Shown here piece after piece: positions 35,551-43,708 of a stretch of DNA of 64,000 nt. The DNA comes from Bradyrhizobium sp. 170. GTDB lineage: Bacteria > Pseudomonadota > Alphaproteobacteria > Rhizobiales > Xanthobacteraceae. The notes under the pieces were generated by a model that did not search any database, was not told where the DNA came from, and was given only the letters and a program-made list of their open reading frames with translations. How positions within the stretch are numbered: the stretch's first letter is position 1; every line of letters begins with the position of its first letter. A program made the position numbers and the translations under genes. The stretch spans positions 5,146,001-5,210,000 of the forward strand of contig NZ_CP064703.1 in assembly GCF_023101085.1 (NCBI RefSeq), in the 5' to 3' direction.

Positions 35551-35732
35551 GCGCCATGCCGTTCGAAGACTTCGAGACCGCCTATGAGACGCTGGCGACC
35601 GCGATCGATCAGGCGGGGGCCGCACGCGAAGCGCTGTTCCTGACCCGGCTTGCGCTCGTGCTCGGCCACGAACTCGGCGACGTCGCGGCCTTCAGGAAAG
35701 CCATCGAGACCGCGCTCGACGGACTGGAATAG
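35547..35732 (+). CDS. DUF2783 small protein
   Basis: A 61-residue acidic helical protein (PFEDFETAYETLATAIDQAG ...) that I recognise as the DUF2783 type, small proteins found beside FAD-dependent oxidoreductases. The ATG overlaps the monooxygenase stop (ATGA), so the two are translationally coupled. It may be a subunit, an assembly helper or an effector of the monooxygenase. No catalytic residues are apparent. Confidence 0.8.
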   Translation: MSAMPFEDFETAYETLATAIDQAGAAREALFLTRLALVLGHELGDVAAFRKAIETALDGLE

Positions 35733-35933
35733 CGAGCGTTCGACAAACCTTGCCCGGACGGAGATCGATCAATTTCTCTCATGCGAATGGCCGCGTTTTT
35801 TCATGGAATGATCCGTTGCGATTCTCCGCCGCGCATAATATTATAAGTATAATTCAATGGGCGCAGCTGACCCGCGCGCGGATCAATGCTGACGCAGGGC
35901 GTTCCCATTTCGTGTCCTGAAACGAGGGAAGTA

Positions 35934-35947
35934 TGACATTTATGTCA
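35934..35947. promoter_or_regulatory. Palindrome upstream of the MFS gene
   Basis: TGACATTTATGTCA has perfect 6-base arms around TT and ends about 70 bases before the transporter start. It is a plausible binding site for an unidentified dimeric regulator. Confidence 0.4.
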
Positions 35948-36015
35948 GACTGCCGTCGGGTCAGAATGCACACAGCAAACCAGACAAACCTTCCCACTGG
36001 ATTCTCTGAGGCCCA

Positions 36016-37296
36016 ATGATCTCGAACTGGCTGTCAGCCGCCCTCTCCCGCCGCAACATCCATTACGGCTGGGCGATGGTTGGCGTGACCTTCCTCACCG
36101 CCCTGATCTCGGCCGGCACGGTCGGCGCGCCCGGTGTTTTCATCGTGCCCTTGCAGAAGGAGTTCGGCTGGACCACCGCGGAGATTTCCTCGGCGCTCTC
36201 GATCCGCTTCATCCTGTTCGGGCTGATGGCGCCATTTGCCGCGGCGCTGATGAACCGCTACGGCCTGCGCAATGTGGCGCTGTCGGGGCTGCTGATCGTC
36301 GTATCAGGGCTCGTCGCGTCGCTGGCGATGACCAAGGTCTGGCAGCTGATGCTGCTGTGGGGCGTGGTGATCGGGCTCGGTACCGGCATGACGGCGCTGG
36401 TGCTGGGCGCAACGGTCGCCGCGCGCTGGTTCGTGGCGCGGCGCGGCCTCGTCGTCGGCATTCTCACCGCGAGCGTCGCGACGGGACAACTCGCGTTCCT
36501 GCCGCTGCTGGCAAGCCTGACCGATCATTACGGCTGGCGGATCGCGCTGGCGCTGATCTGCGTGATGCTGGGTGTGGCCGCCTTCGCCGTGCTGCTGGTC
36601 ATGCGCGACCGGCCGAGCGACGTCGGCCTGCGGCCGTACGGCGACGAAGGCACCGAGCCGCTGCCGGCGCCACCGCCGAACAACGCACCGATCATGGCGG
36701 CAGCGCTCGGCACTCTCCGCGATGCCTCGAAGTCGGGTGTGTTCTGGATCCTGTTTGCGACGTTCTTCATCTGCGGCGCCAGCACCAACGGCCTGATCCA
36801 GGTGCATTTGATTCCGATGTGCCTCGACTTCGGCATTCCGCAAGTGCAGGCCGCAAGCCTGCTCGCGGCGATGGGAATTTTCGATTTTGTCGGCACCATT
36901 GCCTCGGGCTGGCTGTCGGATCGCTACGACAATCGGAAGCTGTTGTTCTGGTATTACGGGCTGCGCGGCCTGTCGCTGCTGTTCCTGCCCTTCTCCGATT
37001 TCACGCTCTACGGCCTGTCGCTATTTGCGGTGTTCTACGGGCTCGACTGGATCGCGACCGTGCCGCCGACCGTGCGGCTCACCGCGCAACGATTCGGCCC
37101 GGAGCGCGCCAACCTCGTGTTCGGCTGGATTTTTGCCGGCCATCAGTTGGGTGCGGGCGTCGCGGCCTTCGGCGCCGGCCTGTCGCGAACGATGCTGCAG
37201 ACCTATCTGCCGGCGTTCTTCGTCGCCGGTGCGCTCTGCATTGTCGCCGCGCTGATTGTACTGGCGATCTCACGGCCGAAGCCGGTGGCGGCGTGA
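36016..37296 (+). CDS. MFS transporter, organic-acid (OFA-like) type
   Basis: A 426-residue inner-membrane carrier with about 12 hydrophobic segments. The opening RRNIHYGWAMVGVTFLTALI and GTVGAPGVFIVPLQKEFGW resemble the oxalate/formate antiporter and monocarboxylate group of MFS. SGWLSDRYDNRK between segments 8 and 9 is the repeated motif A. The central loop holds a Pro-rich stretch. GAGG precedes the ATG. It seems monocistronic, with a palindrome in its promoter region. The substrate is unknown; an organic acid is the most likely class. Confidence 0.85.
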   Translation: MISNWLSAALSRRNIHYGWAMVGVTFLTALISAGTVGAPGVFIVPLQKEFGWTTAEISSALSIRFILFGLMAPFAAALMNRYGLRNVALSGLLIVVSGLVASLAMTKVWQLMLLWGVVIGLGTGMTALVLGATVAARWFVARRGLVVGILTASVATGQLAFLPLLASLTDHYGWRIALALICVMLGVAAFAVLLVMRDRPSDVGLRPYGDEGTEPLPAPPPNNAPIMAAALGTLRDASKSGVFWILFATFFICGASTNGLIQVHLIPMCLDFGIPQVQAASLLAAMGIFDFVGTIASGWLSDRYDNRKLLFWYYGLRGLSLLFLPFSDFTLYGLSLFAVFYGLDWIATVPPTVRLTAQRFGPERANLVFGWIFAGHQLGAGVAAFGAGLSRTMLQTYLPAFFVAGALCIVAALIVLAISRPKPVAA

Positions 37297-37303
37297 GTAT
37301 CTC

Positions 37304-37393
37304 GTAGGGTGGGCAAAGGCGCACTTGCGCCGTGCCCACCATCTTTTCTCATCGGCACAGAATGGTGGGCACGCTTCGCTTTGCCCACCCTAC
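37304..37393. repeat. Palindromic repeat, family D, copy 2
   Basis: Arms gtagggtgggcaaag and ctttgcccaccctac with a variable centre. It starts 8 bases after the MFS stop and ends 15 bases before the end of the convergent carboxyltransferase gene, so it may serve both as a 3' barrier. Confidence 0.92.
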
Positions 37394-37407
37394 AATCTGG
37401 GCGTCAA

Positions 37408-38967
37408 CTACGGCCGGATCGCCATGTTCGTCGCCGGCCCTACGGTGCGGATCGGTTCGGCGAGCCGTGCGAATTCGCACAACAGCGAACGCGTCTTGCG
37501 GGGATCGATCACTTCCTCGACCCAGAATTTCTCGGCCGAACGGAACGGCGAGCGCAGCTTGTTGAGGCGATCCTCGATCTCCTTCAGCTTCGCGGCCGGA
37601 TCATCTGAAGCATCGATGTCGGCGCGGTAGGCCGCCTCGATGCCGCCTTCCAGCGGCAGCGAACCCCAATAGGCCGACGGCCAGGCATAGCGCATCGAAT
37701 AGCGATTGGCGGGCTGGTGCACGACGCCGGCAACACCAAAGGCATTGCGCACGATGATGGTGCACCAGGGCACGGTCGACTGGTTGACGGCGGCCATCGC
37801 GCGCACGCCGTGACGGATGGTCGCCGACTTCTCGGCCTCAAGCCCGATCATGAAGCCCGGACAATCCATCAAGTAGACCACCGGCAGATGGAAGGTCTCG
37901 GCGAAATCGACCCAGCGCACCACCTTCTGGCAGGCCTCCGCGGTCCACGACCCGCCATAGTGGAAGGGATCGCTGGCCAGCAGCAGCACCGCGCGCCCCT
38001 CGAGCCGCGCAAGCCCGGTGATAACAGGGCGGCCGAAATTGGCGTTGACCTCGAAGAACGAGCCCTTGTCGACCACGGCGTCGATGATCGGGCGCATCTT
38101 GTAGACCTGGCGGCGATTGCGCGGCACTGCCTTCAACAGCGATTCTTCCGCGCGCTCCGGATCATCGGTGCAGGGCGTGGTCGGCGGCAGGTCGTACACC
38201 GATGACGGCAGATAGGACAGAAAGCGCCTGGCGCGTTCGAACGCCTCCTCCTCGGTATCGACGGCATCGTCGACGCCGCCGGCGCGGGTCTGGATCTCGG
38301 CGCCGCCAAGTTCTGTTTTCGTCAGGTCCTGGCCGAGGCGCTTCACCACCGGCGGACCTGCGACGAACATCGCGGAATTCCGGGTCATGACCGAATAATG
38401 GCTGGCGGCAAGCCGCGCCGCGCCAAGGCCCGCGACCGAACCGAGCCCGAGGGCGACCACGGGCACGCGAGCCATGTTCGCGGTCGTGAACCAGTACCAG
38501 CGCGTGCCGCCGACGCCGCCGGGCAGATTAGCCGCCCCGCGCGTTTCAATTGTCTTCACCGAGCCGCCACCGCCCGAACCTTCGATCACGCGGATGATCG
38601 GCAGGCGGAAATCATGCGCCATTTCCTCGGCCATCAGCGGCTTGGCCGAGATCGAGGCGTCGGCCGAACCGCCGCGCACGGTGAAATCGTCGCCGACGAC
38701 GACCACGGTGCGGCCGTCGATCTTGCCGCGGCCGAACACGCAGTTCGCCGGCGTCAGGTGCTTGAGTTCGCTGTTGTCGTCGTATTCGGCGATGCCGGAG
38801 ATGGCGCCGATCTCGTGGAAGGAATTCTTGTCGATCAGTCTGTCGATGCGCTCACGAACCGTGAGCCGGCCCTGGTCATGCTGGCGCTTGACCTTGTCAA
38901 CGCCTCCCATCTCGCGCGCGAACGCTTCGCGCCGAGCGAGGTCGTCGAGCTCCGGCTTCCAGTTCAT
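37408..38967 (-). CDS. Acyl-CoA carboxylase carboxyltransferase subunit
   Basis: A 519-residue biotin-dependent carboxyltransferase with N and C crotonase-like halves, as in propionyl- and methylcrotonyl-CoA carboxylase beta subunits. FGRGKIDGRTVVVVGDDFTVRGG and SGGGGSVKTIETRG lie in the first half and VYLMDCPGFMIGLEAEKSAT in the second. It transfers carboxyl from carboxybiotin to an acyl-CoA. The ATG has GGAGG upstream. Its start lies 71 bases inside the end of the IclR gene. A lone biotin carrier protein is encoded divergently; no biotin carboxylase is visible in the window. Substrate undetermined. Confidence 0.9.
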   Translation of the reverse strand: MNWKPELDDLARREAFAREMGGVDKVKRQHDQGRLTVRERIDRLIDKNSFHEIGAISGIAEYDDNSELKHLTPANCVFGRGKIDGRTVVVVGDDFTVRGGSADASISAKPLMAEEMAHDFRLPIIRVIEGSGGGGSVKTIETRGAANLPGGVGGTRWYWFTTANMARVPVVALGLGSVAGLGAARLAASHYSVMTRNSAMFVAGPPVVKRLGQDLTKTELGGAEIQTRAGGVDDAVDTEEEAFERARRFLSYLPSSVYDLPPTTPCTDDPERAEESLLKAVPRNRRQVYKMRPIIDAVVDKGSFFEVNANFGRPVITGLARLEGRAVLLLASDPFHYGGSWTAEACQKVVRWVDFAETFHLPVVYLMDCPGFMIGLEAEKSATIRHGVRAMAAVNQSTVPWCTIIVRNAFGVAGVVHQPANRYSMRYAWPSAYWGSLPLEGGIEAAYRADIDASDDPAAKLKEIEDRLNKLRSPFRSAEKFWVEEVIDPRKTRSLLCEFARLAEPIRTVGPATNMAIRP

Positions 38968-39874
38968 TCGTATCCTCCGTCTTGATGATCTTGTTGTTAT
39001 TATGGATCGGTACCGGAAGCGGCTTTCTTTCGATACGGTTGGCGAAGATGTCGCCCTCGGCGCCTTCGAGCAGGCTGCCAATCGCAACGCCGAGCTGGAG
39101 CATCTGCGGCGCCACTTCCCTGTGCAGCCGCTTCTCGTCAAACATCGCGGCGAGAAGGCCGATCGTCACAACGACGAAGGTTTGATACTGCGGCGACCAC
39201 ACCGGCACCGCGCAACCGTTGATGTGTGGACTCCAGGTGCCGCAGCCCACGACATAGCCGTGTTCGCGCAAATGGCGGCGGTTGTCCTCGATGCGCGACT
39301 TCAACAATCCCGAGTTTCCCGGAATCTCGCGCTCCATTTCGGCGATCAAGGCATCGCCGACATCTATATCGAGCGCTGCGGTGTAGGCAAAGCCGGCCGC
39401 GGTGCTCGTCATCGAGATGCGGCTGCCGGTGCCTTCATGCAGGCCGAGCGCGTTCGCGGCACGCGCGAATTCGAGATAGACCAGATGATAGCGATCGGGA
39501 ATCACGAAGCCGACGGTACCCGGCAATTGATCGGCGACGTCCTGCAGCCGCAGCCTGATCAGGTTGCGAAGCTGCAACCCCTTCATCATCGAGGTGCTCA
39601 TCGCCACCGCGCTTGGACCGATACGGTATTTCTGATCGCGCGGCAGATAAACGAGCTGGCCCATCCGCGTCAGCGTGTGGGTCAGCCGCGACACCGTCGA
39701 TCGCGGCAGTCCGCAACGGCTGGAAATTTCCAGATTACCCAGTCTCGCTTCATGACCCTCGAAGCATCGCAGGACATCGAAGGCCCGCGACACCACCTGG
39801 ATCACATCACCCTCGCCTGCGAGATCGCTGGCGAGCATTCCCTGCTTGCTAAGCCGTTCCGAGCGTCTTCCCAT
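38897..39874 (-). CDS. IclR-family transcription regulator
   Basis: A 325-residue regulator. The N-terminal winged helix contains LGNLEISSRCGLPRSTVSRLTHTL, and the C-terminal GAF-like effector domain includes TAAGFAYTAALD and the conserved WSPHINGCAVPVW region. GGAG lies eight bases upstream of the ATG. The last 24 codons overlap the start of the carboxyltransferase gene; this basic tail (ending RSARSVRARDGRR) is not typical of the family, so the native stop may have been lost. Two palindromes just upstream are likely operators, and a similar one precedes the TRAP transporter operon. Confidence 0.88.
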   Translation of the reverse strand: MGRRSERLSKQGMLASDLAGEGDVIQVVSRAFDVLRCFEGHEARLGNLEISSRCGLPRSTVSRLTHTLTRMGQLVYLPRDQKYRIGPSAVAMSTSMMKGLQLRNLIRLRLQDVADQLPGTVGFVIPDRYHLVYLEFARAANALGLHEGTGSRISMTSTAAGFAYTAALDIDVGDALIAEMEREIPGNSGLLKSRIEDNRRHLREHGYVVGCGTWSPHINGCAVPVWSPQYQTFVVVTIGLLAAMFDEKRLHREVAPQMLQLGVAIGSLLEGAEGDIFANRIERKPLPVPIHNNNKIIKTEDTNELEAGARRPRSARSVRARDGRR

Positions 39875-39895
39875 TGTTATGGCTCCATGGCCTAA

Positions 39896-39929
39896 TTCCG
39901 CCCTGCGGAACAAAATTCCACTTGCAGAA
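39896..39929. promoter_or_regulatory. Candidate double IclR operator
   Basis: TTCCGC-CCT-GCGGAA is a perfect 6-base-arm palindrome. Twenty bases on lies TTCCACTTGCAGAA, a degenerate relative. The pair is about two helical turns apart, on the same DNA face, between divergent iclR and the biotin carrier gene. This is where an IclR-type autoregulator is expected to bind. Confidence 0.6.
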
Positions 39930-40013
39930 CAAACTACCTCAGGCAATCTGCGGCCACAACAAAAAGCCGTTCGCGAGGACACCAGTCCGTCAGACGGTCC
40001 CCGGAGAACGGAA

Positions 40014-40235
40014 ATGCCAGACATCAAGATCGTCACCGAAGTCGCCGGTCGCGTGTGCGCACTTCCCGTCACAACCGGCGGAGATGTCGGTGACGGCGAC
40101 GAGATTGCTTTCGTCGAAGCCATGAAGATGGAAATTCCGGTCACGTCGACGACGGCAGGAAGAATCAAGGCTATCCTGGTCAAACTCGACGACGTCATCG
40201 CCGAAGGACAGGTCGTCGCAATCATCGAAGCTTAA
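40014..40235 (+). CDS. Biotin carboxyl carrier protein (stand-alone biotinyl domain)
   Basis: A 73-residue single biotinyl/lipoyl domain. The biotin-accepting lysine is K38 in EAMKMEI, the standard motif. It carries the carboxyl group between a biotin carboxylase and a carboxyltransferase. The ATG has GGAG upstream. It is divergent from iclR, and the matching carboxyltransferase gene lies on the other side of iclR, so together they probably form part of one acyl-CoA carboxylase. The biotin carboxylase must be encoded elsewhere. Confidence 0.9.
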   Translation: MPDIKIVTEVAGRVCALPVTTGGDVGDGDEIAFVEAMKMEIPVTSTTAGRIKAILVKLDDVIAEGQVVAIIEA

Positions 40236-40253
40236 CCGGATCACGGCATAGAT

Positions 40254-40275
40254 GTGCTTGCGACGTGCTTGCGAC
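40254..40275. repeat. 11-bp tandem direct repeat
   Basis: Two abutting copies of GTGCTTGCGAC just downstream of the biotin carrier gene, in the upstream region of the TRAP operon. It may be a regulator site or a slippage product. Confidence 0.5.
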
Positions 40276-40373
40276 GATTTCCGCGACAATCTGTCCAGCT
40301 CGGGTGTAGACGTCTGCGCACCTAACGTTGCCATCGCCAGCGGCCGATGACATGATCAACGCTAACAAGAGAC

Positions 40374-40388
40374 TTTCGCAAAGCGAAA
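40374..40388. promoter_or_regulatory. Candidate IclR operator before the TRAP operon
   Basis: TTTCGC-AAA-GCGAAA is a perfect palindrome with the same 6-3-6 layout as the site beside iclR (common form TTYCGC-N3-GCGRAA). It ends 19 bases before the start of the solute-binding gene, a position suited to repression. Confidence 0.5.
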
Positions 40389-40407
40389 ACCATCTGAGGG
40401 AAAAACT

Positions 40408-41571
40408 ATGATTCATCGGTTGACGGCGCTCGCGCCAATTGCCCTGGCAGGCATCTCGCTGCTGGCCTCGCCGGCCTATTCCCAAGACGTCAAGCTGCCA
40501 CCGACCATGGTCGTCACCGCCTATGACACCGGAACGGCGGGCTTCAACATCGCCGTCGGCATCGGCAAGATGATGAAGGACAAATACGGTACCGATGTCC
40601 GCGTGCTGCCCGCCGGCAACGACGTGGCGCGACTGGCACCGTTGCGCGCCAAGCGCGCGGCCATGTCCGCGATGGGCTCCGGCTCCTATTTCGCTCAGGA
40701 AGGCGTGTTCGAATTCGGCACCAAGGAATGGGGTCCGCAAGCCCTGCAATTGGTGCTGTCTACCGTCGACTGCAACGCCGCTACGCTCGGGGTCGCCAAG
40801 GATACCGGCGTGACCGAGATCAAGCAGCTCAAGGGCAAGCGCGTCGGCTTCGTCGTCGGTTCGCCGGCGCTGAACCAAAATGCGCTCGCGATCCTGGCGT
40901 TCGGCGACCTCAAGCAAAGCGACGTCAAGATCGTCGAATTCTCGAGCTATGGCGCGATGTGGAAGGGCATGATCAACAACGACGTCGATGCCGCCTTCGC
41001 CACCACCATCACCGGCCCGGCGAAAGAACTTGAGACATCACCGCGCGGCATCATCTGGCCGCCGCTGCCCGCCAGCGACAAGGCCGGCTGGGAGCGCGTG
41101 AAAAAGGTTGGCTCGTTCTTCTTCCCGCACACCGCGACCTGCGGTGCCGGCATCACCAAGGACAAGCCGATCGAGCTCGGCAACTACCCCTACCCGATCT
41201 TCGTGTCTTACGGATCGCTGGGCGCCGACGAGGTCTATGCCATCACCAAGGCGATGATCACGGGCTACGACGCTTACAAGGATGCCGCGCCGGGCGCGGG
41301 CGGCCTTGCGGCCGACCGCCAGACCAAGAACTGGGTGGTCCCGGTGCATCCGGGCGCAGCCAAGGCGCTGAAGGAAGCCGGTCAGTGGACCGACGCACAG
41401 GAAGCCCACAACAAGGAATTGCTGAAGCGCCAGCAAGTGCTAGCCGCCGCATGGACGGACTATGGCAAGGCCAATCCGCCATCGGATGACAAGGCGTTTC
41501 TTGACGGCTGGATGAAGGCGCGCGCTGCGGCGCTGGCAAAGGCGAATATGTCGAACGGCTTTGAACAATAG
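40408..41571 (+). CDS. TAXI-family TRAP transporter solute-binding protein
   Basis: A 387-residue periplasmic binding protein. A signal peptide of about 25 residues (LTALAPIALAGISLLASPAYS) leads into a TAXI-type domain (TAYDTGTAGFNIAVGIGKMM, then AAMSAMGSGSYFAQEG). The two-lobe fold captures a substrate and delivers it to the TRAP permease encoded next. The few characterised TAXI proteins bind glutamate/glutamine or other small acids. The glutaminase gene at the end of this operon makes an amino acid substrate possible. The ribosome site GAGGG is good. Confidence 0.92.
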   Translation: MIHRLTALAPIALAGISLLASPAYSQDVKLPPTMVVTAYDTGTAGFNIAVGIGKMMKDKYGTDVRVLPAGNDVARLAPLRAKRAAMSAMGSGSYFAQEGVFEFGTKEWGPQALQLVLSTVDCNAATLGVAKDTGVTEIKQLKGKRVGFVVGSPALNQNALAILAFGDLKQSDVKIVEFSSYGAMWKGMINNDVDAAFATTITGPAKELETSPRGIIWPPLPASDKAGWERVKKVGSFFFPHTATCGAGITKDKPIELGNYPYPIFVSYGSLGADEVYAITKAMITGYDAYKDAAPGAGGLAADRQTKNWVVPVHPGAAKALKEAGQWTDAQEAHNKELLKRQQVLAAAWTDYGKANPPSDDKAFLDGWMKARAAALAKANMSNGFEQ

Positions 41572-41619
41572 TACCGCCTTTACTCGCTCAAGTCGAAGGC
41601 CAACACCGTCTCGGGGGAA

Positions 41620-43686
41620 ATGATGTCACCTTCTGCGAGCGATAGCATCGTCGCGCCAGCAAAACGAATTGAGTTCGACGACCCGCATGCCAACATGCAG
41701 GAAGCCGAAGTCACGCGGGTGCGAACATTGCGTGGGGCCTGGCGCTGGGCGCTGGTTGTTGCCACCGCGGTAACCATCCTGCTGTGCATCAACCAGCAAT
41801 TCTCGCTGCGCTTCTTCCTCGGCTACACGCAGCTCAACACCGAGTATTTCTATCTGTTGATCGCGCTGATGCTGCCGTTCACGTTCCTGATCTTTCCAGG
41901 AACCGAGCGCTCGCCGCTCGATCGCATTCCCTGGTATGACATCCTGCTTTTCGTCGTCACCTTCGCCTGCGCCATTCTCCTGATGCGCAGCGTCCGCAAG
42001 GCGGCGGAAGCTGGTTGGGAATTCGGCGGCGCGCCGACGGACGTCATCGTCGCCGGCGTCATCATGTGGGTAGTGCTGATGGAAGCGTTGCGGCGCACCG
42101 GCGGCTGGAGCCTGCTGTTGAGCGTGCTGCCATTTACGGTTTATCCGCTGTTTGCAGACGCGAAGTGGTTGGGACCGTTCCGCGGCACGCAATCGACGCT
42201 TGAACAGGCAACGTCCTATCACGTGCTGTCGGGGGAAAGCCTGCTCGGCATCCCGATCCAGGCTTTTGCCGACACCGTAATCGGCTTTCTGGTGTTCGGC
42301 ACCGCGCTGATGATGACGGGCGCCGGAAAGTTTTTTATCAACCTGTCATTCTCGCTATGCGGCACCTTCCGCGGCGGCGCGGCAAAAGTCTGCATCTTCG
42401 CCTCCGGGCTGCTCGGCATGATGTCGGGTTCGATCATCTCCAACGTGCTGACCGCCGGCACCATGACCATTCCGGTCATGAAGAAGAGCGGCTTCCGCGC
42501 CTCCTATGCCGCCGCGATCGAGGCCTGCGCGTCGACCGGCGCGGTGCTGGCGCCGCCGGTGATGGGCGCGACCGCATTCGTGATCGCGCAGTTCCTCAAC
42601 ATCAGCTACGCCGACGTCGCGCTCGCCGCGATCATTCCTGCGGTGCTCTATTACGCCGGACTGTTCATGCAGGTGGATTCCTATGCCGCGCGTCACAACC
42701 TGAAAGGCATTCCGCGCGCCGAACTGCCGAAGGTCTGGGACACCATCAAGGAAGGATGGTACTACATCTTCGTCATCGCGCTCCTGATCGTGATGCTCTT
42801 GTATTTCAAGCGCGAGAGCCACGCGCCGTTCTACGCGACCGCGCTGCTTCTGGTCTTGAACCAGCTTTTCTCGAAGGACACGCGCTGGACGCTCTCGACC
42901 ATCAACAAGTTCTTCGAGGTCAACGGACGCACCTTTGTCGAGCTGGTCGGCATCCTGGCTGGTTGCGGCCTCCTGATCGGCGCGTTCTCGATGACCGGCG
43001 TGGTCTCCAGCCTCGCCAACGATCTGTTGCGGATCGCGGGCGACAATGCGTTGCTGCTGCTCGTGATGTGCGCCTTTACCAGCCTCGTCCTCGGGCTCGG
43101 ACTGACGACGACGGCCTGCTACATCTTCCTCGCCATCCTGGTGGCGCCCGCACTGGAAAAACTCGGCCTCAACCGTATGGCCGTGCACATGTTCATCTTC
43201 TACTGGGGCATGTTGTCTTCGATCACACCACCGGTCGCCATCGCCTCCTTTGCCGCGGCCGGCATCGCCGGCTCACCGGCGATGAAGACGGGATGGGAAT
43301 CGATGTGGGTCGGCAGCATCATCTATTTTATCCCGTTCTTCTTCGTGCTGAACCCGGCGTTGGTGCTGCAGGGACCAAGCCCGTATCTCGAAGGGCTCGG
43401 GCTGATGGCGCTGGCGGGCTTCGGCACGTTATTCATCTGCGGCGGCATTCAGGGCTACCAGGTGTTTGTCGGCGACCTCCGGGGCGCAGGCATGCTGGAA
43501 TGGCCGCTGCGGGTATTGCTCGTCATCGGCGGCTTCGTGATCGCGACGCCCGGCGGCGGCATCATGCCGCTGTCGCAATGGCAGATCACCTCTCTTGGAT
43601 TGGCGATCCTGATCCCGACCGTTCTAATCGCGCTGGTGCTGATACGGCGCCAGCCTCCAGCGGCGAACCAGTTGCACGCTCCCTGA
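41620..43686 (+). CDS. TRAP transporter fused permease (DctQM type)
   Basis: A 688-residue integral membrane protein with around 17-18 hydrophobic segments, typical of TAXI-TRAP systems in which the small 4TM and large 12TM subunits are fused. The large-subunit signatures GLLGMMSGSIISNVLTAGTM, MGATAFVIAQFL and FYWGMLSSITPPVAIASFAA are present. It uses the sodium or proton gradient to drive uptake of the substrate bound by the upstream periplasmic protein. Two ATG codons lie close together; GGGGGAAA precedes the first. It is 48 bases after the binding protein gene and 22 before the glutaminase gene. Confidence 0.92.
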   Translation: MMSPSASDSIVAPAKRIEFDDPHANMQEAEVTRVRTLRGAWRWALVVATAVTILLCINQQFSLRFFLGYTQLNTEYFYLLIALMLPFTFLIFPGTERSPLDRIPWYDILLFVVTFACAILLMRSVRKAAEAGWEFGGAPTDVIVAGVIMWVVLMEALRRTGGWSLLLSVLPFTVYPLFADAKWLGPFRGTQSTLEQATSYHVLSGESLLGIPIQAFADTVIGFLVFGTALMMTGAGKFFINLSFSLCGTFRGGAAKVCIFASGLLGMMSGSIISNVLTAGTMTIPVMKKSGFRASYAAAIEACASTGAVLAPPVMGATAFVIAQFLNISYADVALAAIIPAVLYYAGLFMQVDSYAARHNLKGIPRAELPKVWDTIKEGWYYIFVIALLIVMLLYFKRESHAPFYATALLLVLNQLFSKDTRWTLSTINKFFEVNGRTFVELVGILAGCGLLIGAFSMTGVVSSLANDLLRIAGDNALLLLVMCAFTSLVLGLGLTTTACYIFLAILVAPALEKLGLNRMAVHMFIFYWGMLSSITPPVAIASFAAAGIAGSPAMKTGWESMWVGSIIYFIPFFFVLNPALVLQGPSPYLEGLGLMALAGFGTLFICGGIQGYQVFVGDLRGAGMLEWPLRVLLVIGGFVIATPGGGIMPLSQWQITSLGLAILIPTVLIALVLIRRQPPAANQLHAP

Positions 43687-43708
43687 TTGCGTTGCACAAG
43701 AGGAGGCG

